The notes under the pieces were generated by a model, which saw nothing but the letters and a program-made list of their open reading frames with translations, was not told the DNA's origin and made no database searches. A DNA stretch of 60,878 bases. Source: Clostridia bacterium. Lineage in GTDB: Bacteria; Bacillota; Clostridia; Oscillospirales; CAG-272. Position 1 is the stretch's first letter. The number at the start of each line of letters is the position of its first letter. Position numbers and translations under genes: made by a program. The stretch covers positions 1 through 60,878 of the forward strand of contig JAFUQQ010000016.1 of NCBI GenBank assembly GCA_017472285.1, written 5' to 3'. Shown piece after piece: positions 15,471 through 24,574 of this stretch.

Positions 15471-17456
15471 TCAATGGATTCTGCTGCCGACGGTATCATC
15501 GGGGAAGAAAGCGATGGATGCTTTGCCGTCAATGGTATCAGCCGCAAAGATCATACCTTCGCTGACATACTTACCGCCCATCATTGCACGGGGAGCAAGG
15601 TTCATGACGATACCGACGTTCTTGCCGATGAGCATATCGGGTTTATACCATTTTGCGATGCCCGACATAATGCATCTTTCTCGTTCGCCGTCGAATACGG
15701 TCAGTTTCAGGAGTTTTTTGCTTTCCTTGATATTTTCGCAAGCGACAATTTTCGCAACGCGGAGCTCAACTTTACAGAAATCATCAAAGCTGATTTCTTC
15801 TTCATGGTCTGTAATTTCACGAACGGGAAGCTCGGGTTTCTTTTCTTCTTTGGTTTCAGCTTCTGCTTTTTTTGCCGCAGAAATGGCTTCGAGTTCAGCA
15901 ATTTCTTTTGCCGCATCGATTCTGGGGAAAAGATTTTCACCCTTGACGAGTTTAGCGGTTGCGGGAAGTGTGCCGAAGTTTTTCGCGCTTTCCCATGTGC
16001 GAGCGTTTTCATCTGCGCCGATCTTTTCAAAGATCTTTACACAAGTTTCGGGCATAACGGGAGAGAGAAGAATACTGCATACACGGATGGTTTCTGCGAG
16101 GTTATAAAGAACACGCGCAAGACGGGGCATCGTTTCTTCTTTCTTTGCAAGTACCCACGGTGCTGTTTCATCGATATATTTGTTTGCACGTGCGATGACG
16201 GCGAACACATCGGCAAGGGCAGACTGGAATGCATATTTTTCCATCTGTGCTTCGTATTTGTCGCGAAGACCGCTTACCATTTCGATGAGTTCTTTGTCTT
16301 CTGCACCTTCAACCTGATTTTCGGGAAGTGTGCCGCCGAAATATTTTTCAGCCATAGCGGTGGTACGGGAGAGAAGATTACCGATGTCGTTTGCAAGGTC
16401 GGTATTGATTCTGTTAATGAGAAGTTCATTGGAGAAGTTACCGTCGGAGCCGAACGGAAAATCGCGGAGGAGGAAATAACGGAGGGCATCTGCGCTGTAA
16501 CGCTCTGCAAGGAGATAGGGGTCAACGACGTTACCCTTGGATTTACTCATCTTACCGCCGTCAAGAAGCAACCAACCGTGACCGAAAACGTGTTTCGGGA
16601 GGGGCATATTCATACTCATGAGCATTGCGGGCCAGATAATAGAGTGGAAACGAACGATTTCCTTACCGACGAAATGAACGTCTGCGGGCCAATATTTTTC
16701 GTAGTCGCTGTCATCGTAACGGTCGTTGAGGAAACCGAGCGCGGTGGTATAGTTGAAGAGCGCGTCGATCCAAACGTAAACGACGTGTTTATCATCAAAA
16801 TCAACGGGAACGCCCCATTTGAAGCTCGTTCTGGAAACGCAAAGGTCTTCCAGACCGGGTTCGATAAAGTTGTGGATCATTTCGTTCACACGGGAACGGG
16901 GAAGGAGGAAGTCTGTGTTTTCAAGAAGATCGCGGATGCGGTCTGCGTATTTGGAAAGACGGAAGAAGTATGCTTCTTCTTCTGCGTCAACAACAGGTCT
17001 GCCGCAGTCGGGACAGCAACCGTCCTTGAGCTGGCTTTCCGTCCAGAAGCTTTCGCAAGGAGTGCAATATTTGCCTGTATATTTGCTCTTATAAATATCG
17101 CCGTTTTCATACATTTTTTTGAAAATGCGCTGAATAGCGGCAACGTGGTAATCGTCTGTCGTGCGGATGAAACGGTCATAGCTGATGTTCATGAGCTTCC
17201 AGAGGTCTTTAACACCTTTTTCACCTTCAACGATATTATCAACGAATGCCTGAGGAGTAACACCTGCTTCTGCGGCTTTGTTTTCGATCTTCTGACCGTG
17301 TTCGTCTGTACCTGTCAGAAACATAACGTCATAACCTGTCAGACGTTTGTAACGTGCCATCATATCGGTCGCTACGGTGCAATAGCTGTGTCCGATATGG
17401 AGTTTATCACTCGGATAATAAATCGGAGTTGTGATATAAAATTTTTTGTTTTCCAT
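15471..17456 (-). CDS. metG: Methionyl-tRNA synthetase
   Basis: Charges initiator and elongator tRNA-Met. Class I motifs: HIGHSY (about 20-25) and GKMSKSKG (about 300). A Cys4 zinc knuckle CTPC...CPDC at about 126-145. An anticodon-binding helical domain follows. The C-terminal 110 residues form the tRNA-binding OB fold (ELRVAKIVACENIKESKKLL). Start at 17456 is set by GAAAGGA 12 bp upstream; a GTG at 17483 has no site. No T-box leader is seen upstream. Confidence 0.96.
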   Translation of the reverse strand: MENKKFYITTPIYYPSDKLHIGHSYCTVATDMMARYKRLTGYDVMFLTGTDEHGQKIENKAAEAGVTPQAFVDNIVEGEKGVKDLWKLMNISYDRFIRTTDDYHVAAIQRIFKKMYENGDIYKSKYTGKYCTPCESFWTESQLKDGCCPDCGRPVVDAEEEAYFFRLSKYADRIRDLLENTDFLLPRSRVNEMIHNFIEPGLEDLCVSRTSFKWGVPVDFDDKHVVYVWIDALFNYTTALGFLNDRYDDSDYEKYWPADVHFVGKEIVRFHSIIWPAMLMSMNMPLPKHVFGHGWLLLDGGKMSKSKGNVVDPYLLAERYSADALRYFLLRDFPFGSDGNFSNELLINRINTDLANDIGNLLSRTTAMAEKYFGGTLPENQVEGAEDKELIEMVSGLRDKYEAQMEKYAFQSALADVFAVIARANKYIDETAPWVLAKKEETMPRLARVLYNLAETIRVCSILLSPVMPETCVKIFEKIGADENARTWESAKNFGTLPATAKLVKGENLFPRIDAAKEIAELEAISAAKKAEAETKEEKKPELPVREITDHEEEISFDDFCKVELRVAKIVACENIKESKKLLKLTVFDGERERCIMSGIAKWYKPDMLIGKNVGIVMNLAPRAMMGGKYVSEGMIFAADTIDGKASIAFFPDDTVGSRIH

Positions 17457-17526
17457 TGGAGTTATATATCCTTTCGATGACACCTCTGCGAATGGGCAGG
17501 GGTGGTATTTTTGTTTCTTCTTTCAG

Positions 17527-17686
17527 AGAAACCTTTTTTGAAAAAAGTTTTCTCCGAACCTCTTTCAAAAAACTTTTCTTTGTGGTGGAAGGACTTTATT
17601 GCAAAATAAACCGTGATTGCCCATAAGGAAAGTTTTTGCGGAGGGGTTCGGGGAGATGCTTTTTTCAAAAAGCACTTCTCCGAGGG
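17527..17686. repeat. Dispersed hairpin repeats between nagA and metG
   Basis: Two units of a dispersed family: a hairpin with CTTTTTT / AAAAAAG-type stem flanked by CCGAACCTC or GGGGTTCGGGGAG and an AAAACTTT tract. Related units occur near 21361, 26160, 45896 and 51027. They probably act as bidirectional terminators. Confidence 0.5.
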
Positions 17687-17688
17687 TC

Positions 17689-18828
17689 TTAATTATAAAC
17701 CGGCGTACCGGCGCAGTAAACTTCGCGGATATTCATATGCTTATCGCAAAGAATGAGGTCAGCGCGTTTGCCGACGGCGATCGAACCGCGTGTTTCATAA
17801 AGTCCAACCATTTCAGCGGGCGTTTTGGTCGCGCAGATGAGCGCGTCTTCAAAACGGATCTCCGCAAATTCCACGAGATTTTTAACGGCAGTCATCATAT
17901 CGAGCGCACTGCCGACGATGGTATCGTCAGCCGTTGCGGCTTTGCCGTCCTTGAGCGTGAAAGCGATACCGTTCATTTCATAATCACCGTTGGGAAGTCC
18001 CGCGGGGGGGATCGAGTCGGTAACGAGTACGAATTTATCATCATATGCAGTTTTTGCGTGATATGCCATATGAATGATGGCGGGGCAAACGTGGATGCCG
18101 TCGCAAATAAGTTCGGCATAACCGTCCGTTGCGAGTGCCGCGCCTGCAACACCGGGTTCACGGTGACCGATCGCACTCATGGCATTGAAGGTATGCGTAT
18201 AGGAATTTGCACCGTCTTCCAACGCTTTGACGCAAATGTCATAGGTCGCGTTGGAATGTCCGATGCCGACCGTACCGCCGCATTTGGCAAAGCGCGTCAT
18301 AAATTCCGCGATCACGTCGTCCGTGTCTTCTTCGGGGGCGATGGTCAGATGAGTACGCATCGGAAGGATGGATTCCGTCAGTGCAAAGATTTCTTCTTTA
18401 CTCGGTTTGCGGATGTCGGGGATGTTATGACAACCGGGTTTTTTCGCGCTGATATACGGACCTTCGATATGAATACCTGCGAAATCGGCGGTCGTATTGG
18501 CTTTTTTGATATTGGCGATGGCATTTTTCAATTTATCGAGAGGTGCTGTCATGATGGTCGGGAAAACCGTGGTCACACCCGATTTCGCATAGGCAAGTGA
18601 AAGCTCGGAAAGTGTTTTTGCATCGGCTTCCATGATATCCATACCGCATCTGCCGTGTGTATGCACGTCAATGAATCCGGGGAGGATATAACCACCCGCC
18701 GCATCGATTACGGCATCGGGGAAAAGAACTCTTTTGGTGATGGTTTGATTTTCAAAGCAGACCGAGCCGTATTCAAAACAGCGTTTTTCTGTGTTGAAAA
18801 TATAAGCGTTTTCAATTTTGATGGTCAT
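17689..18828 (-). CDS. nagA: N-acetylglucosamine-6-phosphate deacetylase
   Basis: Cytoplasmic amidohydrolase converting GlcNAc-6-phosphate to glucosamine-6-phosphate, used for amino-sugar catabolism and wall recycling. 379 residues. Metal and active-site motifs: DVHTHGRCGMD (about 54-64), HIEGPYIS (about 128), GIGHSNAT, HTFNAMSAIGHREPG and VTDSIPPAG with the catalytic Asp. Start at 18828 follows AAAGGAGTTTCCC. No nagB lies in the window. The leader includes a short TTCATNATTCAT tandem tract (about 18850-18882). Confidence 0.92.
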   Translation of the reverse strand: MTIKIENAYIFNTEKRCFEYGSVCFENQTITKRVLFPDAVIDAAGGYILPGFIDVHTHGRCGMDIMEADAKTLSELSLAYAKSGVTTVFPTIMTAPLDKLKNAIANIKKANTTADFAGIHIEGPYISAKKPGCHNIPDIRKPSKEEIFALTESILPMRTHLTIAPEEDTDDVIAEFMTRFAKCGGTVGIGHSNATYDICVKALEDGANSYTHTFNAMSAIGHREPGVAGAALATDGYAELICDGIHVCPAIIHMAYHAKTAYDDKFVLVTDSIPPAGLPNGDYEMNGIAFTLKDGKAATADDTIVGSALDMMTAVKNLVEFAEIRFEDALICATKTPAEMVGLYETRGSIAVGKRADLILCDKHMNIREVYCAGTPVYN

Positions 18829-18918
18829 AGGGAAACTCCTTTCTATATAATGAATAATGAATGATGAATAGTGAATCATGAAAAATTGAGGAAGAATTTA
18901 TCAAAAACGATCTCGCTG

Positions 18919-19815
18919 CTATTTTTTCATAACTTTATTATAAATATCGCTTTTGCCGACACCGCGATCTTTTGCCGCGGCTTTGATGGCATCGTTTTTC
19001 ATCATGCCGAGGGAAACGTAATGTTCAACGTGTTCCGCTTCGGTCATATTTGCCCAGAAAGCATTTGCTTTTTGTTCTTCCTTGGATGCGCCTTCGAGAA
19101 TGAGAACGTATTCGCCGCGGGGTTGATTTTCTTCATAATAAGCGATGGCTTCTTCAAGGGGCATGCGGAGGACTTCTTCATTGAGCTTTGTGATCTCACG
19201 GCAAAGGGAAATTTTTCGGTTTCCGAAGGCTTTATGAAGATCGGCAAGCGTTCCCTTGAGTTTATGGGGTGCTTCATAGAAGATGATCGTTTTTCTTTCG
19301 TTTCGGAGGGCTTCGAGGGCTTCGCGGCGTTCGTTATTCGCTGTGGAAAGAAAGCCTTCAAAGGTAAATTTGCCTGTGAAAAGTCCCGACATGGCAAGTG
19401 CAGAAACCGCCGCGCAAGGACCCGGAACGACAGAAACGGGAACACCTTTTTCCGCGCAGATTTTTACGATATCTTCACCCGGATCGCTGATGGCGGGCAT
19501 ACCCGCATCTGTAATCAGCGCACAGGCTTCGCCTGCTTCGATACGTGCGACGATGACCTCACCGCGTTCTCTTTTATTATGTTCAAAATAACTCACCATT
19601 GGCTTTTTGATGCCGAAATAGGAGAGGAGTTTGCCCGAATTCCGCGTATCTTCGGCGGCAATGAAATCCACTTCGGAAAGCACTTTCAGCGCGCGTTCGG
19701 AAATATCGGCAAGGTTGCCGATGGGTGTACCGACGAGATAGAGCGTACCTTTTTGTGTCTGGTTTTTCTGTGTGTCGGGGGTGTACGTTTTTTCAAAGTC
19801 TTTGATATAGCTCAT
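18919..19815 (-). CDS. rsmI: 16S rRNA (cytidine-1402-2'-O)-methyltransferase
   Basis: Modifies C1402 in the ribosomal decoding centre. 298 residues. SAM-binding motifs LVGTPIGNLADIS (about 26-38), AAEDTRNSGKLL and the glycine-rich VPGPCAAVSAL fit the tetrapyrrole-methylase family member RsmI. The C-terminal tail (KDRGVGKSDIYNKVMK) is typical. The start at 19815 overlaps the end of the preceding methyltransferase gene by 23 bp and has GGAG 6 bp upstream; 19833 is an alternative. Confidence 0.93.
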   Translation of the reverse strand: MSYIKDFEKTYTPDTQKNQTQKGTLYLVGTPIGNLADISERALKVLSEVDFIAAEDTRNSGKLLSYFGIKKPMVSYFEHNKRERGEVIVARIEAGEACALITDAGMPAISDPGEDIVKICAEKGVPVSVVPGPCAAVSALAMSGLFTGKFTFEGFLSTANNERREALEALRNERKTIIFYEAPHKLKGTLADLHKAFGNRKISLCREITKLNEEVLRMPLEEAIAYYEENQPRGEYVLILEGASKEEQKANAFWANMTEAEHVEHYVSLGMMKNDAIKAAAKDRGVGKSDIYNKVMKK

Positions 19816-20545
19816 GGAAAGCTCCGTTTTCATAAATATATTTCATATCGTCCGTATAATTTTCATTCGTCTGCGGTTTTCCGCTCTGATAGATGATGAG
19901 CGGTTTTGTGACGAAAATACCGGGCGCACCGTTCTTTTTTGCTTCCAGCAGGACAAGACAGGGGACGTGTTTTTCCGTGGGATAAACAAGGGTCATGCGT
20001 TTGGGTTCAAGATCATTTTGGGCGCAAGCGCAAAGTAATTCGGAAAGTCTGTCGGGACGGTAGACCACATAGAAAAGACCGCCGTATTTTAAAAGTCTGG
20101 AAGCGGATGCGGCAAAATCCGCGATACCGCCATTGAGTTCGTGACGGGATGCGCTGTCAGCTTCATTTTGATTTAATTTTCCGCTTGTTGCGGTCATATA
20201 GGGAGGATTGGAAAAAACTGCGCCGAATGTGCCGTTATAGGTATGGTGTAGTTTTCGGATATCAGAATCACAGACGGCGATTTTCTCCGAAAATCCATTG
20301 ATTTCGACATTTTTTTCGGCAATGGATGCGATATTTTTTTGAATCTCAAACGCTGTGACGTGCGAAAATTTGCCTCTTGCCATGGCAAGCAGGGAAATGA
20401 CACCGCTTCCCGCACCAAATTCCGCGGCGCGCTCTTTTGCCTGACGGCGCATATATGCGGAAAGCAAAAAAGCATCCGTGCCGTAAGCGAGCGAGCCCGT
20501 ATTCTGATAGAGCGTTATATTTTCATTGATGTATTCGGGTGCCAT
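19793..20545 (-). CDS. tRNA1(Val) (adenine37-N6)-methyltransferase-like protein
   Basis: N6-adenine methyltransferase of the YfiC/TrmN6 group, 250 residues. SAM motif AAEFGAGSGVISLLA (about 38-52) and the catalytic NPPYMT (about 114-119) are visible. It sits in the usual Firmicute order methyltransferase-rsmI. One base separates it from the SpoU methylase upstream, so the three RNA-modification genes form one operon. Confidence 0.85.
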   Translation of the reverse strand: MAPEYINENITLYQNTGSLAYGTDAFLLSAYMRRQAKERAAEFGAGSGVISLLAMARGKFSHVTAFEIQKNIASIAEKNVEINGFSEKIAVCDSDIRKLHHTYNGTFGAVFSNPPYMTATSGKLNQNEADSASRHELNGGIADFAASASRLLKYGGLFYVVYRPDRLSELLCACAQNDLEPKRMTLVYPTEKHVPCLVLLEAKKNGAPGIFVTKPLIIYQSGKPQTNENYTDDMKYIYENGAFHELYQRL

Positions 20546-20546
20546 A

Positions 20547-21332
20547 TCATTCGCCTTTCACGCGGTTTTGTCTGTAAATTTCAAAGGCGAGAATGGAAGC
20601 TGCGGATGCAGCCGAAAGGGCAGCGCCGAAGCGTCTGCCGTAATCCAGACATACCACTTTATCACATTCGGAAAGCACAGCGCGCGTGATTCCTCTTTTT
20701 TCTCCGCCGACAACGAGCAGAACGGGCGTTCTGATTTCAGTATCGTATACGGGTACGGCATCATCCGTTTTATCGGCGGCGATGACCGTATACCCCTTTT
20801 CCTTGAAACAGCGCACAATCTCCGTCGTATCTCCGGCAGCGATCTCAAAAAGCTCGGATGCGCCCGCGGACGCACGGCAGACAACACCTGCGGCAGAGAA
20901 CCAGTTACGTTCTCCCACAAGGATACCGTCCACGCCGGCAGCGTAAAGCGAACGAAGGCAATAACCGAAGTTATAAGGATCCTCAATGCCTTCCAGCATC
21001 ACGTAGAAGCCGTTTTCTTTGATCTGCATTTCTTCCGCCTTCGGAACGGTTCGTTCGGTACAGAGCGCAATGATACCGCCGTGAGAAGAACCGATGGTCA
21101 TTTCATCGATCTTTTCGGCATCGATGTATTCGATCTCAAAACCGTATTTATAAGACATGGCGCGCAGATAGGAGAGCTCTTTTGCCTTGCTACGCATTTT
21201 TGCCTTGTCAAAAAGGATGGTTTTGATCGTGCGGTCGTTGATACCGTCTTCATAGGCGCGTAAAATAGCGCGGATGGAGAACATTCCTTCCATCAGGGAA
21301 GAATCTATAAATTTTTCGGCTTCTTTTTGCAT
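20547..21332 (-). CDS. SpoU/TrmH-family RNA 2'-O-methyltransferase
   Basis: Ribose methylase for rRNA or tRNA, 261 residues. SPOUT trefoil-knot motifs: LEGIEDPYNFGYCLRSL (motif 1, about 106-122), LVVGGEKRGITRAVL (motif 2) and AALSAASAASILAFEI (motif 3). The N-terminal substrate-binding half differs from typical RlmB, so the target is uncertain. Start at 21332 is set by AAAGGACACC; the longer frame from 21368 has no site. Upstream lies an A/T hairpin repeat (about 21361-21418). Confidence 0.85.
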   Translation of the reverse strand: MQKEAEKFIDSSLMEGMFSIRAILRAYEDGINDRTIKTILFDKAKMRSKAKELSYLRAMSYKYGFEIEYIDAEKIDEMTIGSSHGGIIALCTERTVPKAEEMQIKENGFYVMLEGIEDPYNFGYCLRSLYAAGVDGILVGERNWFSAAGVVCRASAGASELFEIAAGDTTEIVRCFKEKGYTVIAADKTDDAVPVYDTEIRTPVLLVVGGEKRGITRAVLSECDKVVCLDYGRRFGAALSAASAASILAFEIYRQNRVKGE

Positions 21333-21468
21333 GGTGTCCTTTAGTCCTTTCTTGGAATGGTTTGCCAAAGGGCTGCTTTTAAAAAAGCACCCTTTGGAAT
21401 CCCACCAAAACTTTTTGTGTGGGGTATGGTGATAATGGCAATGTCGTTAACCTGACGGCATTGATATC

Positions 21469-22152
21469 TCAGGGAATCTCACTGTCCGCATTGTATTTGA
21501 GCAGGCGGTGGAGGATGAGCGCGAGCTGTTCACGGGTAAGATTGGTTTTGGGACGGAAGGTATCGTCCGGATAACCGATCATGATTTCAAGATCAATGAT
21601 CTTTCTTGCGCTTCTTTCAAAGTGCGGACTGACTTCTTTGAAATCGGAGAATTTTTCGCTTTTGCCTGCCGATACGGCGAGCGTACAGACGGAAGAAAAG
21701 ATGTCTGCCGTTTCTTCTCGGGATATCGCGGCATCTGCGCGGAACGTATAATCGCTATTCAGCTTTATGTAGCCTGTTGAGAGCGCTGCTCTGATATACG
21801 CCAGATATTCTTTTGCGATCTGCGCTTCATCGGCAAAACCGAGCGCGGTATTCTCATAAGCTTTGGTATCGATCTCAAGATAGTTTGCGAGTACCTTGGC
21901 GATCTCGCCTCGTGTGACTTCCTGTTCCGGATGAAAATAAATTTTGCCGTCCTCTGTTTTTGTCGTCATCAAGCCTTTTTCCGTTACGGTCAAAATGGCT
22001 TCTCTTGCGTAGCTGTCATCAATATCGCAGGGAGGATCATTCTTTTCTGCGGATACGGAAGAACTTGTGATTACCGCGTAAACGACCGCGAGCACGATCA
22101 TCAGTGTCAGAACGGAGATACCGGCAATCAGGGAACTTTTTTTGGTTTTCAT
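21469..22152 (-). CDS. SLH-domain membrane-anchored protein
   Basis: Product of 227 residues with an uncleaved-looking N-terminal membrane segment (about 10-30). Two to three S-layer homology units follow: REAILTVTEKGLMTT...TRGEIAKVLANYL, YLAYIRAALSTGYI...SREETADIFSSV and ARKIIDLEIMIGYPDDTFRP...TREQLALILHRLL. SLH units bind pyruvylated wall polymers. No other domain is present, so it may be a wall tether. Confidence 0.85.
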   Translation of the reverse strand: MKTKKSSLIAGISVLTLMIVLAVVYAVITSSSVSAEKNDPPCDIDDSYAREAILTVTEKGLMTTKTEDGKIYFHPEQEVTRGEIAKVLANYLEIDTKAYENTALGFADEAQIAKEYLAYIRAALSTGYIKLNSDYTFRADAAISREETADIFSSVCTLAVSAGKSEKFSDFKEVSPHFERSARKIIDLEIMIGYPDDTFRPKTNLTREQLALILHRLLKYNADSEIP

Positions 22153-22175
22153 AGTTCGTCATCCTTTCGCATATG

Positions 22176-22196
22176 ATGGTATCTTTACTATACCAT
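22176..22196. promoter_or_regulatory. Inverted repeat before the SLH gene
   Basis: ATGGTAT and ATACCAT separated by seven bases, about 24 bp upstream of the SLH start. A TATAGT -10-like box on the minus strand overlaps it. It may be an operator. Confidence 0.3.
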
Positions 22197-22243
22197 ATCG
22201 ACCGCGAAAAAAAGCACGAAGCGTGGACGGAAAACCGTGTTTT

Positions 22244-22963
22244 TTATTTCTTATTTTGTCGTAAAGCGTTGATTTTGGCGATTGCCTTCGCACGAGAGAG
22301 GGAGTAGCGGCGGAAAATACGCAAAATACTTTCCGTATCCTGTTTCAAAGCGCGTCTGACTTGCTTTGTTTTTTTCTTATCCGTATGTTTTTTGGGGAAG
22401 GACGCATGGATATATTGCAATGCTTCGGGTAAGATACCGATGCCTTGCTGCTCGGGATCGTCAAGCTTATGCTGTTTTGCTGTCAGGATGGCGAGAGGTT
22501 CGACGGATACGGGAAAGGGAAGATTTGCCGTTTCCAATAACGCGCGGATTACGTCTGCCTGTTGTTCGGCGGCTTTGACGGGGTTTTTGACCGCGATCGT
22601 TTTCTTGGTTCCGTTTTGCATTGCGAGAGATATGCGCCACGTTTCTTCCTCCGTATTATATATGATACCGGAGGCGGGACAGACGGTGCAGACGAACACC
22701 TTTCTACCGAGCACGAGGATCAGCGGAATTTCCGTATAAAGCGTTCCGCGCGGAGAACGCACGGGAAACCAGCGGGAAAGATAGAGATTTCCCGTACCGA
22801 ATTCGAGAGAAAGCAATGCTGCGACGGAATCTCTGTCCAAAACGGGAGAACGGCGCAGGGAACGCACGGTCAGGCGGTCGCTGATATAAAGGCTAACGGT
22901 ACATAACAACGCGCATCCGCAAAGAAAAACGATGCACATGAATATGGGCGTTAAATATTCCAT
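22244..22963 (-). CDS. Unknown protein with one N-terminal membrane segment
   Basis: Product of 239 residues. A hydrophobic segment (about 5-28) is followed by a soluble domain with IPLILVLGRKVFVCTVCPAS (about 84-103), a nuclease-related-domain-like stretch, and a very basic C-terminus (KKHTDKKKTKQVRRALK). The domain could be a NERD-like nuclease fold, but no catalytic set is clear. It ends 92 bp before the SLH start and is independent in codon use. Confidence 0.6.
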   Translation of the reverse strand: MEYLTPIFMCIVFLCGCALLCTVSLYISDRLTVRSLRRSPVLDRDSVAALLSLEFGTGNLYLSRWFPVRSPRGTLYTEIPLILVLGRKVFVCTVCPASGIIYNTEEETWRISLAMQNGTKKTIAVKNPVKAAEQQADVIRALLETANLPFPVSVEPLAILTAKQHKLDDPEQQGIGILPEALQYIHASFPKKHTDKKKTKQVRRALKQDTESILRIFRRYSLSRAKAIAKINALRQNKK

Positions 22964-23064
22964 GAAAAGGTTCCTTTCGGGGTATATTACTGTGTTTTCA
23001 AATTACATTATAGCATATAATATAGGATAACGCAAGAAGAAGACGGAAAAAAATGCTTTTTTTA

Positions 23065-23093
23065 TTGCCTTTTGAAAGGAAGTATGGTATACT
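23065..23093 (+). promoter_or_regulatory. SigA promoter of the CDF gene
   Basis: TTGCCT, a 17-bp spacer and TATACT, about 60 bp before the start at 23157. Confidence 0.5.
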
Positions 23094-23156
23094 GTAATGC
23101 AAACACCCGATTATTTATTTTTTAATCAAAGGGAAAATATAAAGAGGTATAGCTTC

Positions 23157-24323
23157 ATGGTTTCATTATTGTCTAAAATTTTCATAAAAAAACCCGAATC
23201 GCTGACAGCGGAAGCCAAACGTGAAAAATACGGTGTTCTTTGCGGAACGCTCGGTATTGCACTCAATCTTTTTCTGTTTGCCGTCAAGATTTTTGCGGGA
23301 CTTCTTTCGGGCGCGATCTCGATCGTTGCGGACGCGCTCAATAATCTTTCCGATGCGGGTTCCTCGCTCGTGACGATGCTCGGTTTCAAGCTTGCCGCGA
23401 AAAAACCCGATGTACATCATCCTTTCGGTCACGGTCGTTTTGAATACGTTTCGGGTCTTTTCGTTTCCATGCTGATCTTACTGGTCGGTTTTGAACTCGG
23501 AAAAACTTCGATTGAAAAAATTTTTTCCCCCGAGGAAATCGTTTTCTCATGGCTTTCCATTGCGATCCTTGCCATTTCCATTGCGGTAAAGCTTTATATG
23601 GCATATTATAACCGTATTTTCGGCAAGAAACTCGCTTCCACGGCGATGGAAGCAACGGCTGTCGATGCGCTTTCCGATTCCGTTGCAACAAGCGTGGTCC
23701 TTATCTGTATGCTGATCTCCCGTTTCACCGATGCCAATCTTGACGCATGGTGCGGTCTTGCGGTTTCCGCATTTATTCTTTATTCGGGTATCCGTTCCGT
23801 CAAAGAAACGATGGACCCGCTTCTCGGTGAGCCGCCTACGGAAGAATTTGTGAAACAGATCGAAAACATTGTCAAGGAATGTCCTCACGTTTGCGGTATT
23901 CACGACCTGATGGTTCATGATTACGGTCCCGGCCGACGCGTGATCTCTCTCCATGCCGAAGTTCCCGCGAACAGCGATCTTCTGGAAATCCACGATGCGA
24001 TCGACAACACGGAAAAGCGTTTGCATGAGTCTTTGCATTGCGATGCGGTCATTCACATGGACCCCATTCAGACGGATAACGCGCTCGTTGCCGAAACACG
24101 CGCCAAGGTGGAAACCCTTCTCAAAATCCTTGACGAACGCATCAGTATCCACGATTTCCGCATGGTAACGGGTAACACACATACCAACGTCATTTTTGAT
24201 GCGGTGCTTCCCTATGATCTGCCGTATTCCGATAAGGAGGCGCACCGCAAGATCACCGAGCTTGTCCGCACGCTGGATGGCAATTATTTCGCCGTCGTGG
24301 AGATCGATAAGGGGTATATATAA
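23157..24323 (+). CDS. Cation diffusion facilitator family transporter
   Basis: Metal/proton antiporter, 388 residues, likely exporting Zn, Mn or Fe. Six membrane segments lie in the first 215 residues. The metal site is visible as VADALNNLSDAGSS (about 58-71) and the HHPFGHGRFEYVSG loop (about 89-102), with AVDALSDSVATS in TM5. A ZT dimer domain follows (about 225-300). A further 85-residue C-terminal region makes it longer than basic CDFs. ATG at 23157 follows AGAGGTATAGCTTC. Confidence 0.9.
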   Translation: MVSLLSKIFIKKPESLTAEAKREKYGVLCGTLGIALNLFLFAVKIFAGLLSGAISIVADALNNLSDAGSSLVTMLGFKLAAKKPDVHHPFGHGRFEYVSGLFVSMLILLVGFELGKTSIEKIFSPEEIVFSWLSIAILAISIAVKLYMAYYNRIFGKKLASTAMEATAVDALSDSVATSVVLICMLISRFTDANLDAWCGLAVSAFILYSGIRSVKETMDPLLGEPPTEEFVKQIENIVKECPHVCGIHDLMVHDYGPGRRVISLHAEVPANSDLLEIHDAIDNTEKRLHESLHCDAVIHMDPIQTDNALVAETRAKVETLLKILDERISIHDFRMVTGNTHTNVIFDAVLPYDLPYSDKEAHRKITELVRTLDGNYFAVVEIDKGYI

Positions 24324-24453
24324 GTTAAATGTTAAAAAATTGTGAACAATTCGCGAGTTATGAAGAAAATCACGGAATTTTGAGAGCTCTAATAATAAAA
24401 CATTGCTGATAATGCAATGATATGATGTTTGCAAGGTTGAAAGGCGGTGGCTT

Positions 24454-24528
24454 ATGAGAATCATGGGAGAATTTTATATTTTGAGGAGGTATCTTCTTTT
24501 ACGGATAATAAATATCAAAATTCAATAA
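24454..24528 (+). CDS. Possible 24-residue leader peptide
   Basis: A short frame with AAAGGCGGTGG upstream encodes a basic, Ile/Leu/Arg-rich peptide (MRIMGEFYILRRYLLLRI...). It ends in an inverted repeat (AAATATCAAA / TTTGATATTTT, about 24509-24541) 47 bp before the protease start. It may be a leader or chance; the surrounding 24324-24574 is AT-rich. Confidence 0.25.
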   Translation: MRIMGEFYILRRYLLLRIINIKIQ

Positions 24529-24574
24529 TATTTGATATTTTAATAATGGATATTTTATATAGGAGGATTCTTTC

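Noticed and set aside
15474..17480. 668-codon open frame on the plus strand, opposite metG
   Set aside because: metG on the minus strand shows all synthetase motifs. The antisense frame arises from codon bias.
17457..17688. T-box leader before metG
   Set aside because: The gap holds only dispersed hairpin repeats. No specifier loop or T-box bulge sequence is visible; the same holds for the glyS leader at 38225-38403.
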